The notes under the pieces were generated by a model. The model did no database searches. It was not told the DNA's origin and saw only the letters and a list, made by a program, of their open reading frames with translations. From Alistipes sp. UBA936 (lineage in GTDB: Bacteria > Bacteroidota > Bacteroidia > Bacteroidales > Rikenellaceae): a stretch of DNA of 26,855 nt. The stretch lies in the NCBI GenBank assembly GCA_002293505.1, contig DBDI01000006.1, positions 2,844 to 29,698 of the forward strand, in the 5' to 3' direction. The position numbers were made by a program, and so were the translations under genes. Below are positions 8,185-16,578 of this stretch, in pieces. The number at the start of each line of letters is the position of its first letter. Positions within the stretch are counted from its first letter, which is position 1.

Positions 8185-8224
8185 AGCCCACAAAATTAGT
8201 AATTTTTGTTAACTTCGCCCTACG
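8185..8224. promoter_or_regulatory. Compact divergent promoter region of pheS and uvrC
   Basis: Only 40 bases separate the two start codons. On the minus strand a perfect Bacteroidota -7 box TAATTTTG lies at 8198-8191, six bases before the pheS ATG. On the plus strand TAACTTCG (one mismatch to TAnnTTTG) lies at 8210-8217, seven bases before the uvrC ATG. No convincing TTG -33 element is found at the usual distance for either. If the boxes are used, both transcripts begin at or near the start codon and the two polymerases would compete for one site. Confidence 0.45.
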
Positions 8225-10108
8225 ATGAGTGCCGAAAAACATCCCTCTCTTCGCGAGCAGGCTGCTGCGCTTCCTCTTCTTCCGGGCGTTTACCAGTTCG
8301 TCGACCCGGACGGTACTGTGCTCTACGTCGGTAAGGCGAAGGCGTTGCGCAAACGCGTTGCCAACTACTTTGCCGAGAGCCGCCTTCCCTCGAAGATCCG
8401 TGTTATGGTTCGTCGCGCGGCCGAGATCCGCCACATCGTCACCGGCTCCGAGACGGACGCCTTGTTGCTGGAAAACTCTCTCATCAAGACTCTCCAGCCT
8501 CGCTTCAACGCTATGTTGAAGGACGACAAGACTTACCCTTGGATCGTTCTTCGCCGCGAGCCTTTTCCTCGTATCCAGTCCACCCGCCGTATCGTTCGCG
8601 ACGGTTCTTCTTACTTCGGTCCTTACGCTTCTATCGGTGTCCAGCGCAACCTTCTGGAGATTCTCCACACCGTGTTCGGCTTCCGCACTTGTAAGCTCGA
8701 CCTCTCTCCCGAGTCGATCTCCCGCCACCGTTACCGTCCCTGCTTGGAGTTCCACCTCGGTAATTGCCGCGGGCCTTGCGCTGGCCACCAGTCGGAGCAG
8801 CAGTACTCCGAGTTGGTCGAGATGGCTCGTGCAATGCTTCGCGGGGAGCTCGGCCCTATCCGTCGTTCCCTTTCTGCGGCTATGCGGGAGGCCGCTTCCG
8901 AGTTGCGGTTCGAGGATGCCGCTGCTCTCAAACACCGGCTCGACCTTCTGGAGGGTTACTCATCTCGCTCGGTTATCGTTTCTCCTTCTCTGGGCGATCT
9001 GGACGTTTTCGCTCTTGTTTCCGAGCCCGACGAGGAGACCGCCTTCTGTAACTTTTCTCGTATCCGCTCGGGTGCTGTTACCGGTTCTTTCTCCGTTCCG
9101 ATCTCTCTTGGCGCCGAACAGGATCCCCGCCGCATACTCACTGCCTCCATCCAGCAGATCGCCGAGCGCCTCGACGGCCCTCTGTCCAGAAACATCATCG
9201 TTCCCTCGCTTCCCGAGACCGAGCTGTTTCCCGAAAACTCCTTCTCCGTCCCCCGCCGCGGTGAGAAACTTGCCTTGTTGGAGTTCGCTGCTCGTAACGC
9301 CCGCTTGTTTCGCGCCGAGCAGTTGAAGAACCTCGAGATCCGCGACCCCGAAAAAGCTACCGACCGCGTTCTCGGCGCTCTCCAGCGCGAGCTTCGCCTT
9401 CCTGCCCCGCCTCGTTGGATCGAATGCTTCGACAATTCTAACCTCGGCGGTACCCACCCTGTTGCTGCTTGCGTTGTTTTTCGCGACGGCCGACCTGCCC
9501 GTAAAGAGTACCGCCACTTCAACGTTAAGACTGTCTCCGGCCCCGACGACTTTGCTTCGATGCGCGAGATCATCTACCGCCGTTACTCTCGCCTGCTGGC
9601 CGAGGGCGACAAGCTTCCCGACCTGGTTGTCGTCGACGGTGGTAAAGGCCAGCTCTCCGCTGCCGCCGGCGTTTTCTCCGAGCTCGGCATCGCCGAGCGC
9701 GTTCCGTTGGTTGCTCTTGCCGAGCGATTGGAGGAGGTTTTCTTTCCCGGCGACCCCGAGCCCTACTACCTCAAGCGCGGTGGTGAGCCTCTTCGTGTTT
9801 TGATGCACATTCGCGACGAGGCTCACCGCTTCGGCATCACTTTCCACCGTAACAAACGTTCTTCTGATTTCATTCGCTCCGAGTTGGAGCAGATTCCCGG
9901 CATCGGGCCTAAGACCATCACTGCGCTGCTTCGCGAGTTCAAGACCGTATCTGCCGTCCGCGCGGCTGCTCTTGCGCAAAATGAGGATACAGCTGCGCAA
10001 AACACCCCCTCCGGCTCCTTCGCCCGGCTTGCCTCTCTTGTAGGCGCCTCTCGCGCCGCTGCTGTCCGCGCCTTTTACCAGCGCGACAGCACCGCTTCCG
10101 GTACATAG
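8225..10108 (+). CDS. uvrC: Excinuclease ABC subunit C
   Basis: Nuclease of nucleotide excision repair, cutting on both sides of a lesion after UvrA/UvrB recognition. The 627-residue protein has an N-terminal GIY-YIG domain (LPLLPGVYQFVDPDGTVLYVGKAKALRKRVANYF, described here in parts: GVYQF and LYVGKAK), the conserved Cys region CLEFHLGNCRGPCAG, a UVR motif near residue 225 (ASELRFEDAAALKHRLDLLE region), the RNase H-like nuclease domain (ECFDNSNLGGTHPVAACVVF, then LVVVDGGKGQL), and helix-hairpin-helix repeats at the end (IPGIGPKTITALL). A low-complexity stretch near residue 585 (AQNEDTAAQNTPSGSF) interrupts the HhH region. Its coding strand is strongly pyrimidine-rich. Its 3' end overlaps yraN on the other strand by 34 bases. 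Confidence 0.96.
   Translation: MSAEKHPSLREQAAALPLLPGVYQFVDPDGTVLYVGKAKALRKRVANYFAESRLPSKIRVMVRRAAEIRHIVTGSETDALLLENSLIKTLQPRFNAMLKDDKTYPWIVLRREPFPRIQSTRRIVRDGSSYFGPYASIGVQRNLLEILHTVFGFRTCKLDLSPESISRHRYRPCLEFHLGNCRGPCAGHQSEQQYSELVEMARAMLRGELGPIRRSLSAAMREAASELRFEDAAALKHRLDLLEGYSSRSVIVSPSLGDLDVFALVSEPDEETAFCNFSRIRSGAVTGSFSVPISLGAEQDPRRILTASIQQIAERLDGPLSRNIIVPSLPETELFPENSFSVPRRGEKLALLEFAARNARLFRAEQLKNLEIRDPEKATDRVLGALQRELRLPAPPRWIECFDNSNLGGTHPVAACVVFRDGRPARKEYRHFNVKTVSGPDDFASMREIIYRRYSRLLAEGDKLPDLVVVDGGKGQLSAAAGVFSELGIAERVPLVALAERLEEVFFPGDPEPYYLKRGGEPLRVLMHIRDEAHRFGITFHRNKRSSDFIRSELEQIPGIGPKTITALLREFKTVSAVRAAALAQNEDTAAQNTPSGSFARLASLVGASRAAAVRAFYQRDSTASGT
9973..10002 (+). repeat. Short direct repeat TGCGCAAAA inside uvrC
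   Basis: The nine bases TGCGCAAAA occur at 9973-9981 and again at 9994-10002, 21 bases (seven codons) apart, and both encode AQN in the same frame. They lie in the low-complexity insertion between the two HhH motifs. This could be a decayed tandem duplication of a 21-base unit, but the bases between do not otherwise match well. Confidence 0.5.
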
Positions 10109-10431
10109 CTCACCTCACCCGAGGTAGCATCCACCGCCACCAGGTCCATCTGTGGTTCCAGTTCCGTCGGATGCACCGCCAGCCACGCCGCGGCTGCTCG
10201 CCTGAACGCTCGAACTTTCCCCGGCGTCATCGCTTCTTCGGGCGATTGCCACCCCTCGTCTCCCCTCGTCTTCACTTCCACGAAATGGATCACATCTCCC
10301 CTCACCGCCACAATGTCGAGTTCATACCTCCCCGACCGCCAGTTCCTCGCCACTACTTCGAACCCTTCGCTCCGTAGCCACTCCACCGCTCGCCGCTCGC
10401 CTTCGCCGCCAATTTTTTGCGTCTGCCCCAT
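10075..10431 (-). CDS. YraN/UPF0102 family putative endonuclease
   Basis: A 118-residue member of the YraN (UPF0102) family, which has a predicted PD-(D/E)XK nuclease fold; its cellular role is unproven. The motif is clear: GEGERRAVEWLRSEGFEVVARNWR, then ELDIVAVRGDVIHFVEVKTR (described as ELDIVA and FVEVKTR), with D and ExK in the expected places, followed by SPEEAMTPGKVRAFRRAAAAWL. The ATG at 10431 is chosen; the longer reading starts with TTG at 10443. It follows proC by 27 bases and converges on uvrC with a 34-base antisense overlap at its 3' end. Confidence 0.88.
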   Translation of the reverse strand: MGQTQKIGGEGERRAVEWLRSEGFEVVARNWRSGRYELDIVAVRGDVIHFVEVKTRGDEGWQSPEEAMTPGKVRAFRRAAAAWLAVHPTELEPQMDLVAVDATSGEVSYVPEAVLSRW

Positions 10432-10458
10432 ATCCCCCGCCAAGCTCCTGCCCGGTTC

Positions 10459-11274
10459 CTATTTTCCGTTCTTGTAGCTTTCGCGTATTCCGTGGATTAT
10501 GGAGTTCGAGAACCCGTGTTCTTCCATCGCGTTCAGTCCTCGTATCGTGTAGCCTCCCGGGGTGATTACCCGGTCGATCTCCACTTCGGGATGTTGACCT
10601 CCTTCGTACAGTAGACGGATTGCTCCCTTGATTGTTTGCAGTACTATCTCGTGCGCTTCGTCGGCACTGAATCCCGCTTCGATGGCTCCGATCATCGCCG
10701 CCCTCACGTAGCGCATCGCGTATGCTATTCCGCACGACCCCACGGCCATAGCTGCCGGCAGCATTCTTTCTGGTACGACCATTGTTTGTCCCATCTCTCC
10801 GAACATTGTTTCGGCCATTTGGACTTGCGCTGCGTTTGCGTTTCGCGAGGCGATGAATGTCATAGCGTCGTTGATCGATATGGCAATGCTGGTCATAATT
10901 CGGAAGTGCACCAGCCCCGCCGCATCGGCTTTGTCCACTCCTCCGAGTAGCATCTTGTCCATCTCCTCGAAGGTCACTCCCGCGACTGCCGAGAAGAGTA
11001 TCTGCCTCTTGTAGTCCACCACATCCCTGGTCGCCGCAATGACCTCCGGCACCGAGTGTGGTTTCACCGCGAGGATTGTTGCGTCGGCCGTACGCACTCC
11101 TGCTTTCAGGTCGCTTGTCAACACAAAGTTCTTTCCCGTTGCTTTGAGTCTTGCCAGCGATCGCGGATTGCGGTCGACACACGTTATGTCCTCCGCTTCG
11201 ATGAACGTTCCGTTTGCCAATCCCACCGCAATGGCACCGCCCATATTGCCTGCGCCGATAATTGTTACTTTCAT
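10459..11274 (-). CDS. proC: Pyrroline-5-carboxylate reductase
   Basis: NADPH-dependent last step of proline biosynthesis. The 271-residue protein opens with the Rossmann motif MKVTIIGAGNMGGAIAVGL and carries ILAVKPH near residue 75. Its C-terminal dimerisation and active-site region reads IEAGFSADEAHEIVLQTIKGA, then VITPGGYTIRGLNAMEEHGF, with the conserved TPGGxTxxGL pattern. The ATG at 11274 is the true start because the Rossmann strand begins there; a longer frame up to 11364 would add residues unlike any family member and run through the eno promoter. The middle region (DKADAAGLVHFRIMTSIAISIN) replaces the usual VRxMPNTP pattern with RIMTSIAI, a mild divergence. Confidence 0.92.
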   Translation of the reverse strand: MKVTIIGAGNMGGAIAVGLANGTFIEAEDITCVDRNPRSLARLKATGKNFVLTSDLKAGVRTADATILAVKPHSVPEVIAATRDVVDYKRQILFSAVAGVTFEEMDKMLLGGVDKADAAGLVHFRIMTSIAISINDAMTFIASRNANAAQVQMAETMFGEMGQTMVVPERMLPAAMAVGSCGIAYAMRYVRAAMIGAIEAGFSADEAHEIVLQTIKGAIRLLYEGGQHPEVEIDRVITPGGYTIRGLNAMEEHGFSNSIIHGIRESYKNGK

Positions 11275-11292
11275 AATAAATTTGTACTTTTG
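11262..11292 (+). promoter_or_regulatory. Bacteroidota-type promoter of eno
   Basis: The -33 element TTG at 11262-11264 is followed by 20 bases and then by TACTTTTG at 11285-11292, a perfect TAnnTTTG -7 box. Transcription should begin near 11298, leaving a leader of about 45 bases rich in A before the eno ATG at 11344. No Shine-Dalgarno is seen, as is usual for this phylum. The -33 element lies inside proC. Confidence 0.7.
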
Positions 11293-11327
11293 TGACCGGT
11301 TAAGAAGAAAAAATCTATCAACTAATA

Positions 11328-11335
11328 CAAACATA
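11328..11335 (-). promoter_or_regulatory. Possible -7 box of proC
   Basis: On the minus strand TATGTTTG (11335-11328) matches TAnnTTTG. It would give proC a leader of about 45-50 bases and would make its transcript cross the eno leader in antisense. No TTG is found at the right distance upstream, so support is moderate. Confidence 0.4.
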
Positions 11336-11343
11336 CAAAAATT

Positions 11344-12645
<1,302 letters not shown>

Positions 12646-12659
12646 TTCTATATTACTTC

Positions 12660-12695
12660 AAAGACAAAGCCCGCCGAATGGCGGGCTTTGTCTTT
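12660..12695. terminator. Bidirectional hairpin terminator between eno and thiE
   Basis: A perfect 16-bp inverted repeat, 12660-12675 paired with 12680-12695, has a four-base loop GAAT. The inner half is GC-rich (GCCCGCC/GGCGGGC) and the outer half AT-rich, so both strands show an A-tract/T-tract flanking the stem. It lies 14 bases after the eno stop, and its right arm overlaps the thiE stop codon. It can therefore end transcription of eno from the left and of the long minus-strand gene run from the right. Confidence 0.9.
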
Positions 12696-13329
12696 ATATC
12701 ATCTCTTGTAGCCGTTCTATCCTTTGGCCCAGTTCTTTCGCCGTGTCTGCTTCCATCAGATAGCGCACCGAGCAGACGTTTCTCGCTCCGGCGGCCACCA
12801 CGTCGGGCAGGTTCTCTGGAAATATCCCCCCGATCGCCACCACCGGCACCGGCGAAAACCCCACCACCTCGCGCAGCAGCTCCACTCCCACCGTTGGGTC
12901 TGGCACCGCCTTTGTCGGGGTCGCATACACCGGCCCGAAACCGATGTAGTCCGCTCCCGCTGCGATCGCTTCTCGCGCCTGAGCCTCCGAGTGGGTCGAC
13001 AACCCGATCAGCATCCCGCCGCCCTTCGCTTCAGCCCCCGCTCCCACTATCCGCCGCGCCTGCTCCAGCGAGATATCTCCCTGCCCCAGATGCACCGCAT
13101 CGGCTTCGGCCAACAGCGCAAGGTCGGCCCGGTCGTTCATCACAAACCGCGTCTCCGTTCCCCGCGTCACGGCCCTGATCTCCGCCGCGGCAGCCAGTAG
13201 CGCCCTGTCGTCCAGCTCCTTTTCGCGCAGTTGCAGCATCCTCACCCCCCGCTCCACACACACCCGCGCCACCTCCCCATACGGGATCCGCGGCCGGGTG
13301 ATTATCACATAAAGCCCAAAGTCGCGCAT
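12694..13329 (-). CDS. thiE: Thiamine-phosphate synthase
   Basis: Couples the pyrimidine diphosphate (HMP-PP) and thiazole phosphate halves into thiamine phosphate. The 211-residue TIM-barrel protein shows YVIITRP at the start, MLQLREKELDDR, FVMNDRADLALLAEADAVHLGQGD (in parts: NDRADLAL, AVHLGQGD), GLSTHSEAQA, ADYIGFGPVYATPTK and VVAIGGIFPEN. The ATG at 13329 shares one base with the thi4 stop (TGATG); a GTG at 13332 is the alternative. It is the last gene of the minus-strand run, and its stop lies within the terminator hairpin. thi4 directly upstream supplies the thiazole half. ThiC and ThiD are not present in the window. Confidence 0.94.
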   Translation of the reverse strand: MRDFGLYVIITRPRIPYGEVARVCVERGVRMLQLREKELDDRALLAAAAEIRAVTRGTETRFVMNDRADLALLAEADAVHLGQGDISLEQARRIVGAGAEAKGGGMLIGLSTHSEAQAREAIAAGADYIGFGPVYATPTKAVPDPTVGVELLREVVGFSPVPVVAIGGIFPENLPDVVAAGARNVCSVRYLMEADTAKELGQRIERLQEMI

Positions 13330-14102
13330 CACAAAGAAGCCTGCATCAACTCTGCCACCTTCCTCCCCGACAGTAGCATTCCTCCGAAGATCGGCCCCAT
13401 CCTGAAGCTGCCGCTCACTCCGTTCGAGGCCATCCCGCTCACGAACAGTCCCGGATAGATCTCCTTTGTGTTCTCGACCGTGGTCTCCTCTCCCTCGGCG
13501 GCCGACATCGACCGCTCGCCCATCACATCGCCCGTTGCCGTCGTCAACCGGATTCCGTTCTTGCGCACCAGTGTTCTGGCCACTTCGCAGTCGTGTCCCG
13601 TGCCATCCAGCGTCACCCGCGCCATCACCACCAGCGGGTCGACGTGCAGCCGCTCTCTTGTCACCGGCGCCCAGTTGATCACCAGCCCGGCCATCCGACC
13701 GTCGTGAACCACCACGTCCTCCACCGAGTGGCAGTTGAAGATCGCCGCACCCGCAGCAGTGGCCTTATATATCAGTGCGGCAGTTGCGTGCACCGAGTCG
13801 GCGATTGCCGCCCCGCCCTCGATGCGAGTATAGCTCACCCCCATCTCGTCCAGTATCGGCAGCGCCTCGGCCTGCACCACAAGCTTCGAAAACATCATCG
13901 CTCCGCCCCACATTCCGCCCCCCGGGGCCAGTTTGCGTTCGAACAGCGCCACCCGTCGGCCCGCTTTGGCCAGATAGTACGCCGCCACGAGCCCCGACGG
14001 TCCGCCGCCGACTATGGCCGCATCCACGGAGAGGTTTTCGTTCAGTTTCTCAAAATAGCTTCCCACAATCCCGCGGGAAACCTGTTCTTCCATTGTCTTC
14101 AT
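13329..14102 (-). CDS. thi4: Thi4 thiazole synthase, archaeal-type sulfide-dependent form
   Basis: Makes the ADP-thiazole precursor of thiamine from NAD and glycine. The 257-residue protein has an N-terminal dinucleotide-binding motif (AAIVGGGPSGLVAAYYLA, near residue 28), the conserved GGGMWGGAMMF, and a C-terminal second FAD/NAD motif (YPGLFVSGMASNGVSGSFRMGPIFGGML, in parts FVSGM and GSFRMGPIFGGML). In yeast Thi4 a cysteine gives up its sulfur; the aligned position here is His153 (RLHVDPLVV), as in methanogen enzymes that use free sulfide and iron. The ATG at 14102 shares a base with the DUF4293 stop (TAATG), and MEEQ at 14093 is a lesser alternative. It replaces the ThiF/ThiG/ThiS/ThiH route. 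Confidence 0.92.
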   Translation of the reverse strand: MKTMEEQVSRGIVGSYFEKLNENLSVDAAIVGGGPSGLVAAYYLAKAGRRVALFERKLAPGGGMWGGAMMFSKLVVQAEALPILDEMGVSYTRIEGGAAIADSVHATAALIYKATAAGAAIFNCHSVEDVVVHDGRMAGLVINWAPVTRERLHVDPLVVMARVTLDGTGHDCEVARTLVRKNGIRLTTATGDVMGERSMSAAEGEETTVENTKEIYPGLFVSGMASNGVSGSFRMGPIFGGMLLSGRKVAELMQASL

Positions 14103-14461
14103 TATCTCAATCTGTCTGTGTCTCTTATTAGCATTTCGTCCTTCAGCACACCTCTCAGCGCCAGCCAATTTGTCACCAGCCCCGCCAACGGCAGCAGCGG
14201 CAGATAGGCCCACAGCGTGTGCACCACCCATCCGTAATAGATTGCGAACCCGGCACATCCTGCGATCGGCAGGAAGGATGCGATCAGCAGTGAGGTTTGC
14301 CGCGACCGGTTACGGAACAGGAACACCGTCACCAGCGGCACCAGCGCCGCCACCGCGACCAAAATCGCGAACCACCCGTTCATTCGTTCCCATTCGCTCA
14401 GGCACGCACCCAACAAGGCAGCCGTGAGCACCATCCACACCGTTTGTATTCTCTGTATCAT
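14102..14461 (-). CDS. DUF4293 family membrane protein
   Basis: A 119-residue protein of unknown function starting MIQRIQTVWMVL and ending RDTDRLR, both typical of the DUF4293 family of Bacteroidota. Four hydrophobic segments are visible, at about residues 7-23, 30-48, 57-77 and 83-103, so it should be an integral inner-membrane protein. It is somewhat shorter than the 140-150 residues I recall for the family. Its start overlaps the glycosyltransferase stop by four bases (ATGA, 14458-14461), and its stop shares a base with the thi4 start. Confidence 0.78.
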   Translation of the reverse strand: MIQRIQTVWMVLTAALLGACLSEWERMNGWFAILVAVAALVPLVTVFLFRNRSRQTSLLIASFLPIAGCAGFAIYYGWVVHTLWAYLPLLPLAGLVTNWLALRGVLKDEMLIRDTDRLR

Positions 14462-15417
14462 ATCCGTTTATCTATCGAGTATCGGTTTCTGTCGGCTGCG
14501 TTCCGGTTGATGAGTTCGCCCAGGAATCCCGTCAGGAACAGCATCACACCCGCCAGCAGCGTCACCAGCGCGATGTAGAACATCGGTTGGTCGGCCACTC
14601 CGCGCGGGGTGAGTCCGTGCGACTGCTTGACTAACTTGTCCACAATGATCCACACCGCCGTCACCCCTCCGCCGAGGAACATCAGCGTTCCCAGGCTCCC
14701 GAACAAGTACATCGGTGCCCGCCCGAAGCGCGACAGGAACGACACGGTGATCAAGTCCAGATAGCCCTTTATCATTCGTTCGAGGCCGTATTTCGAATGC
14801 CCATACTTGCGGGCCCGGTGCTCGACTTCCTTCTCGCCGATTCGCCCGAAGCCCGCCTGCTGGGCAAGGATGGGTATGTATCGGTGCATTTCGCCGTAGA
14901 CCTCGATGCTCTTGACCACGTTCCGGCGATAGGCTTTCAGTCCGCAGTTCATATCGTGCAACGGGATGCCGCTGACGATTCGCGTCGTGAGGTTGTAGAA
15001 CCTGCTCGGCAGTCGTTTTCCGGCGGGGTCGTGGCGATGACGCTTCCAGCCCGACACAAGGTCGTACCCTTCGTCGAGGATCATTCTCCTCAGTGCCGGG
15101 ATCTCGTCGGGCGAGTCTTGCAGGTCGCCGTCCATCGTCACCACCACCTCACCCCTGGCCTCCTCAAACCCGACATACAGTGCCGCCGACTTGCCGTAGT
15201 TGCGCGAAAACCTTATCGCCTTCACACTCCCCTCCTTTGCCACCTCTGCCGCCTTTTCGATCGCCTCCCACGTGCCGTCATTCGAACCGTCGTCCACGAA
15301 GATCAGTTCCCACGTCAGCCCTTCGGCCTCCATCACACGCCCCACCCACGCGGCCAACTCCCCAACGGAGGATACCTCGTTCAGCACCGGAACGATTATC
15401 GAAACGTCAGGCTTCAT
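14458..15417 (-). CDS. Family 2 glycosyltransferase (DPM1/ArnC-like) with C-terminal membrane segments
   Basis: Probably transfers a sugar from a nucleotide donor to a polyprenyl phosphate at the inner membrane. The 319-residue protein has the GT-A opening VSIIVPVLNEVSSVGE, FVDDGSNDGTWE near residue 40, SRNYGKSAALYVGF, and the DxD-type motif MDGDLQDSP near residue 95. The region KRHRHDPAGKRLPSRFYN also fits the family. Two transmembrane helices are near residues 230-255 and 275-300, followed by ELINRNAADRNRYSIDKR, a tail common in these enzymes. The ATG at 15417 is chosen over a TTG at 15432 because the first beta strand begins there; it overlaps DUF4199 by 11 bases. Confidence 0.9.
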   Translation of the reverse strand: MKPDVSIIVPVLNEVSSVGELAAWVGRVMEAEGLTWELIFVDDGSNDGTWEAIEKAAEVAKEGSVKAIRFSRNYGKSAALYVGFEEARGEVVVTMDGDLQDSPDEIPALRRMILDEGYDLVSGWKRHRHDPAGKRLPSRFYNLTTRIVSGIPLHDMNCGLKAYRRNVVKSIEVYGEMHRYIPILAQQAGFGRIGEKEVEHRARKYGHSKYGLERMIKGYLDLITVSFLSRFGRAPMYLFGSLGTLMFLGGGVTAVWIIVDKLVKQSHGLTPRGVADQPMFYIALVTLLAGVMLFLTGFLGELINRNAADRNRYSIDKRI

Positions 15418-15955
15418 TGCTGCCGTCGGCAAAAATATCCGGTTTACGCGTAAAGATCGGACAGAGCACCAGACCCAGGAAACCTCCCTTGAAGATCAGC
15501 TCCACCACCGCCTGGAAGATCAGATAGAACGGGTTGCGCATCATTGCTCCCATCATCGGGGAGACATCGGCCATCATCGCCTGCATACTCGGGCCGTAGA
15601 GTTTCATCGCTTCGGCCACGAGGGTTTCGTTCATCACTCCGTAATACTCCGGGGCAATGAAGTTGGTCAGCAGGAATCTGCCCACTCCGTAGACCACCCC
15701 CGCGAACATCATCATCGCCACCACGAATCCCCACGCCCTGCCGAACGGCCAACCGGCCGCCCCGGAAGCCGCAGCGTTCCGCCGCCCCGTCACCACGATC
15801 AGTGGCAGCAACACCGCCGCCGTCAGCAGCTCGTAAACCCACGGTAGGTTGGTCTCCAGCTTCAGCGCCCAGCCTATCAGGTTTACCCCGAACAGCGCCG
15901 CTCCTCCCAGAAAGCCCCAGTTCGAGGCCCCCTGCCAAAATTGTTTTCTTGTCAT
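15407..15955 (-). CDS. DUF4199 family membrane protein
   Basis: A 182-residue protein of unknown function with about four hydrophobic segments (roughly 12-30, 40-58, 72-95 and 145-168) and a Met-rich loop (MQAMMADVSPMMGAMMRNP). The opening MTRKQFWQGASNWGFLGGAALFG, the overall topology and a position immediately upstream of the family 2 glycosyltransferase all match DUF4199 proteins of Bacteroidota. The pairing suggests a role alongside polyprenyl-linked sugar transfer, which is inference. It overlaps the TsaC-type gene by four bases (15952-15955). Confidence 0.75.
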   Translation of the reverse strand: MTRKQFWQGASNWGFLGGAALFGVNLIGWALKLETNLPWVYELLTAAVLLPLIVVTGRRNAAASGAAGWPFGRAWGFVVAMMMFAGVVYGVGRFLLTNFIAPEYYGVMNETLVAEAMKLYGPSMQAMMADVSPMMGAMMRNPFYLIFQAVVELIFKGGFLGLVLCPIFTRKPDIFADGSNEA

Positions 15956-16572
15956 ATCAGTTCTCCTGCTCCTTGTCTCGTTATTTCCGGTTCGTCGCCT
16001 GTCAGGTCGACCACCGTTGTCGGCACCACTCCTCCTTCGCCTCCGTCGATCACCATATCCACTCGTTTGCCCAGTCGTTCGGCTATGAGCGAAGGGTCGG
16101 TCGTGTACTCCGCCTCGTCGTCCTTCACCGAGGTAGTCAGCATCGGCCCTCCCAGTTCTTCCACCAGCGCGCGTGCAATGGCCGAGTCGGGGATCCTCAC
16201 ACCTATGGTCTTTCTCTTGCCGAGTGCTTTTTCCGGTACTCGCGACAATGGCGTCAGCAAAAATGTGAACGCCCCGGGCAGATTGCGCTTCATCACCCGG
16301 AACTGCGGGTTTTCCACCTTTGCGTACTCGGCCACGCGAGCCAGCGAGTCGAACACCAATGAAAACTGCTTATCTCCGCCGTCGGCTCCCTCGCCACCCA
16401 CCGCCGCCTTGATCGCCTTCAGTCGCTCCACCGCCTTTGGTCGCCCCAGCGAGCACCCCAGGGCATAGACGCTGTCGGTCGGGTAGACAATCACCCCGTC
16501 GGCCCTCAGCACCTCGGCTGCGTGGGCAATCTGCTTGGGGTTTGGGTTATCGGGCCAGATCCTTACCAGCAT
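15952..16572 (-). CDS. TsaC/YciO/Sua5 family protein, probable threonylcarbamoyl-AMP synthase
   Basis: The family makes threonylcarbamoyl-AMP for the t6A37 modification of ANN-decoding tRNAs. The 206-residue protein has VIVYPTDSVYALGCSLGRPKAVERLKAIK (in parts: YPTDSVYALGC and RLKAIK), FSLVFDSLARVAEYA, KRNLPGAFTFLL, TIGVRIPD and the closing nucleotide-binding strand STTVVDLTG-like VVPTTVVDLTGDEP. A Gly-rich insertion (VGGEGADGGDK) sits after the first lysine-rich helix. The sequence is closer to YciO than to E. coli TsaC as far as I can judge, so the catalytic role is likely but not certain. It lies six bases after folE. Confidence 0.8.
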   Translation of the reverse strand: MLVRIWPDNPNPKQIAHAAEVLRADGVIVYPTDSVYALGCSLGRPKAVERLKAIKAAVGGEGADGGDKQFSLVFDSLARVAEYAKVENPQFRVMKRNLPGAFTFLLTPLSRVPEKALGKRKTIGVRIPDSAIARALVEELGGPMLTTSVKDDEAEYTTDPSLIAERLGKRVDMVIDGGEGGVVPTTVVDLTGDEPEITRQGAGELI

Positions 16573-16578
16573 CTCTCG

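Noticed and set aside
8960..10000. A 346-codon open frame on the minus strand opposite uvrC
   Set aside because: uvrC is unmistakable here; the antisense frame has no recognisable motif and is expected from GC-rich, pyrimidine-biased codon choice.
14103..14258. N-terminal extension of thi4 up to 14258
   Set aside because: It is the DUF4293 gene in another frame; homologous sequence begins only after the ATG at 14102.
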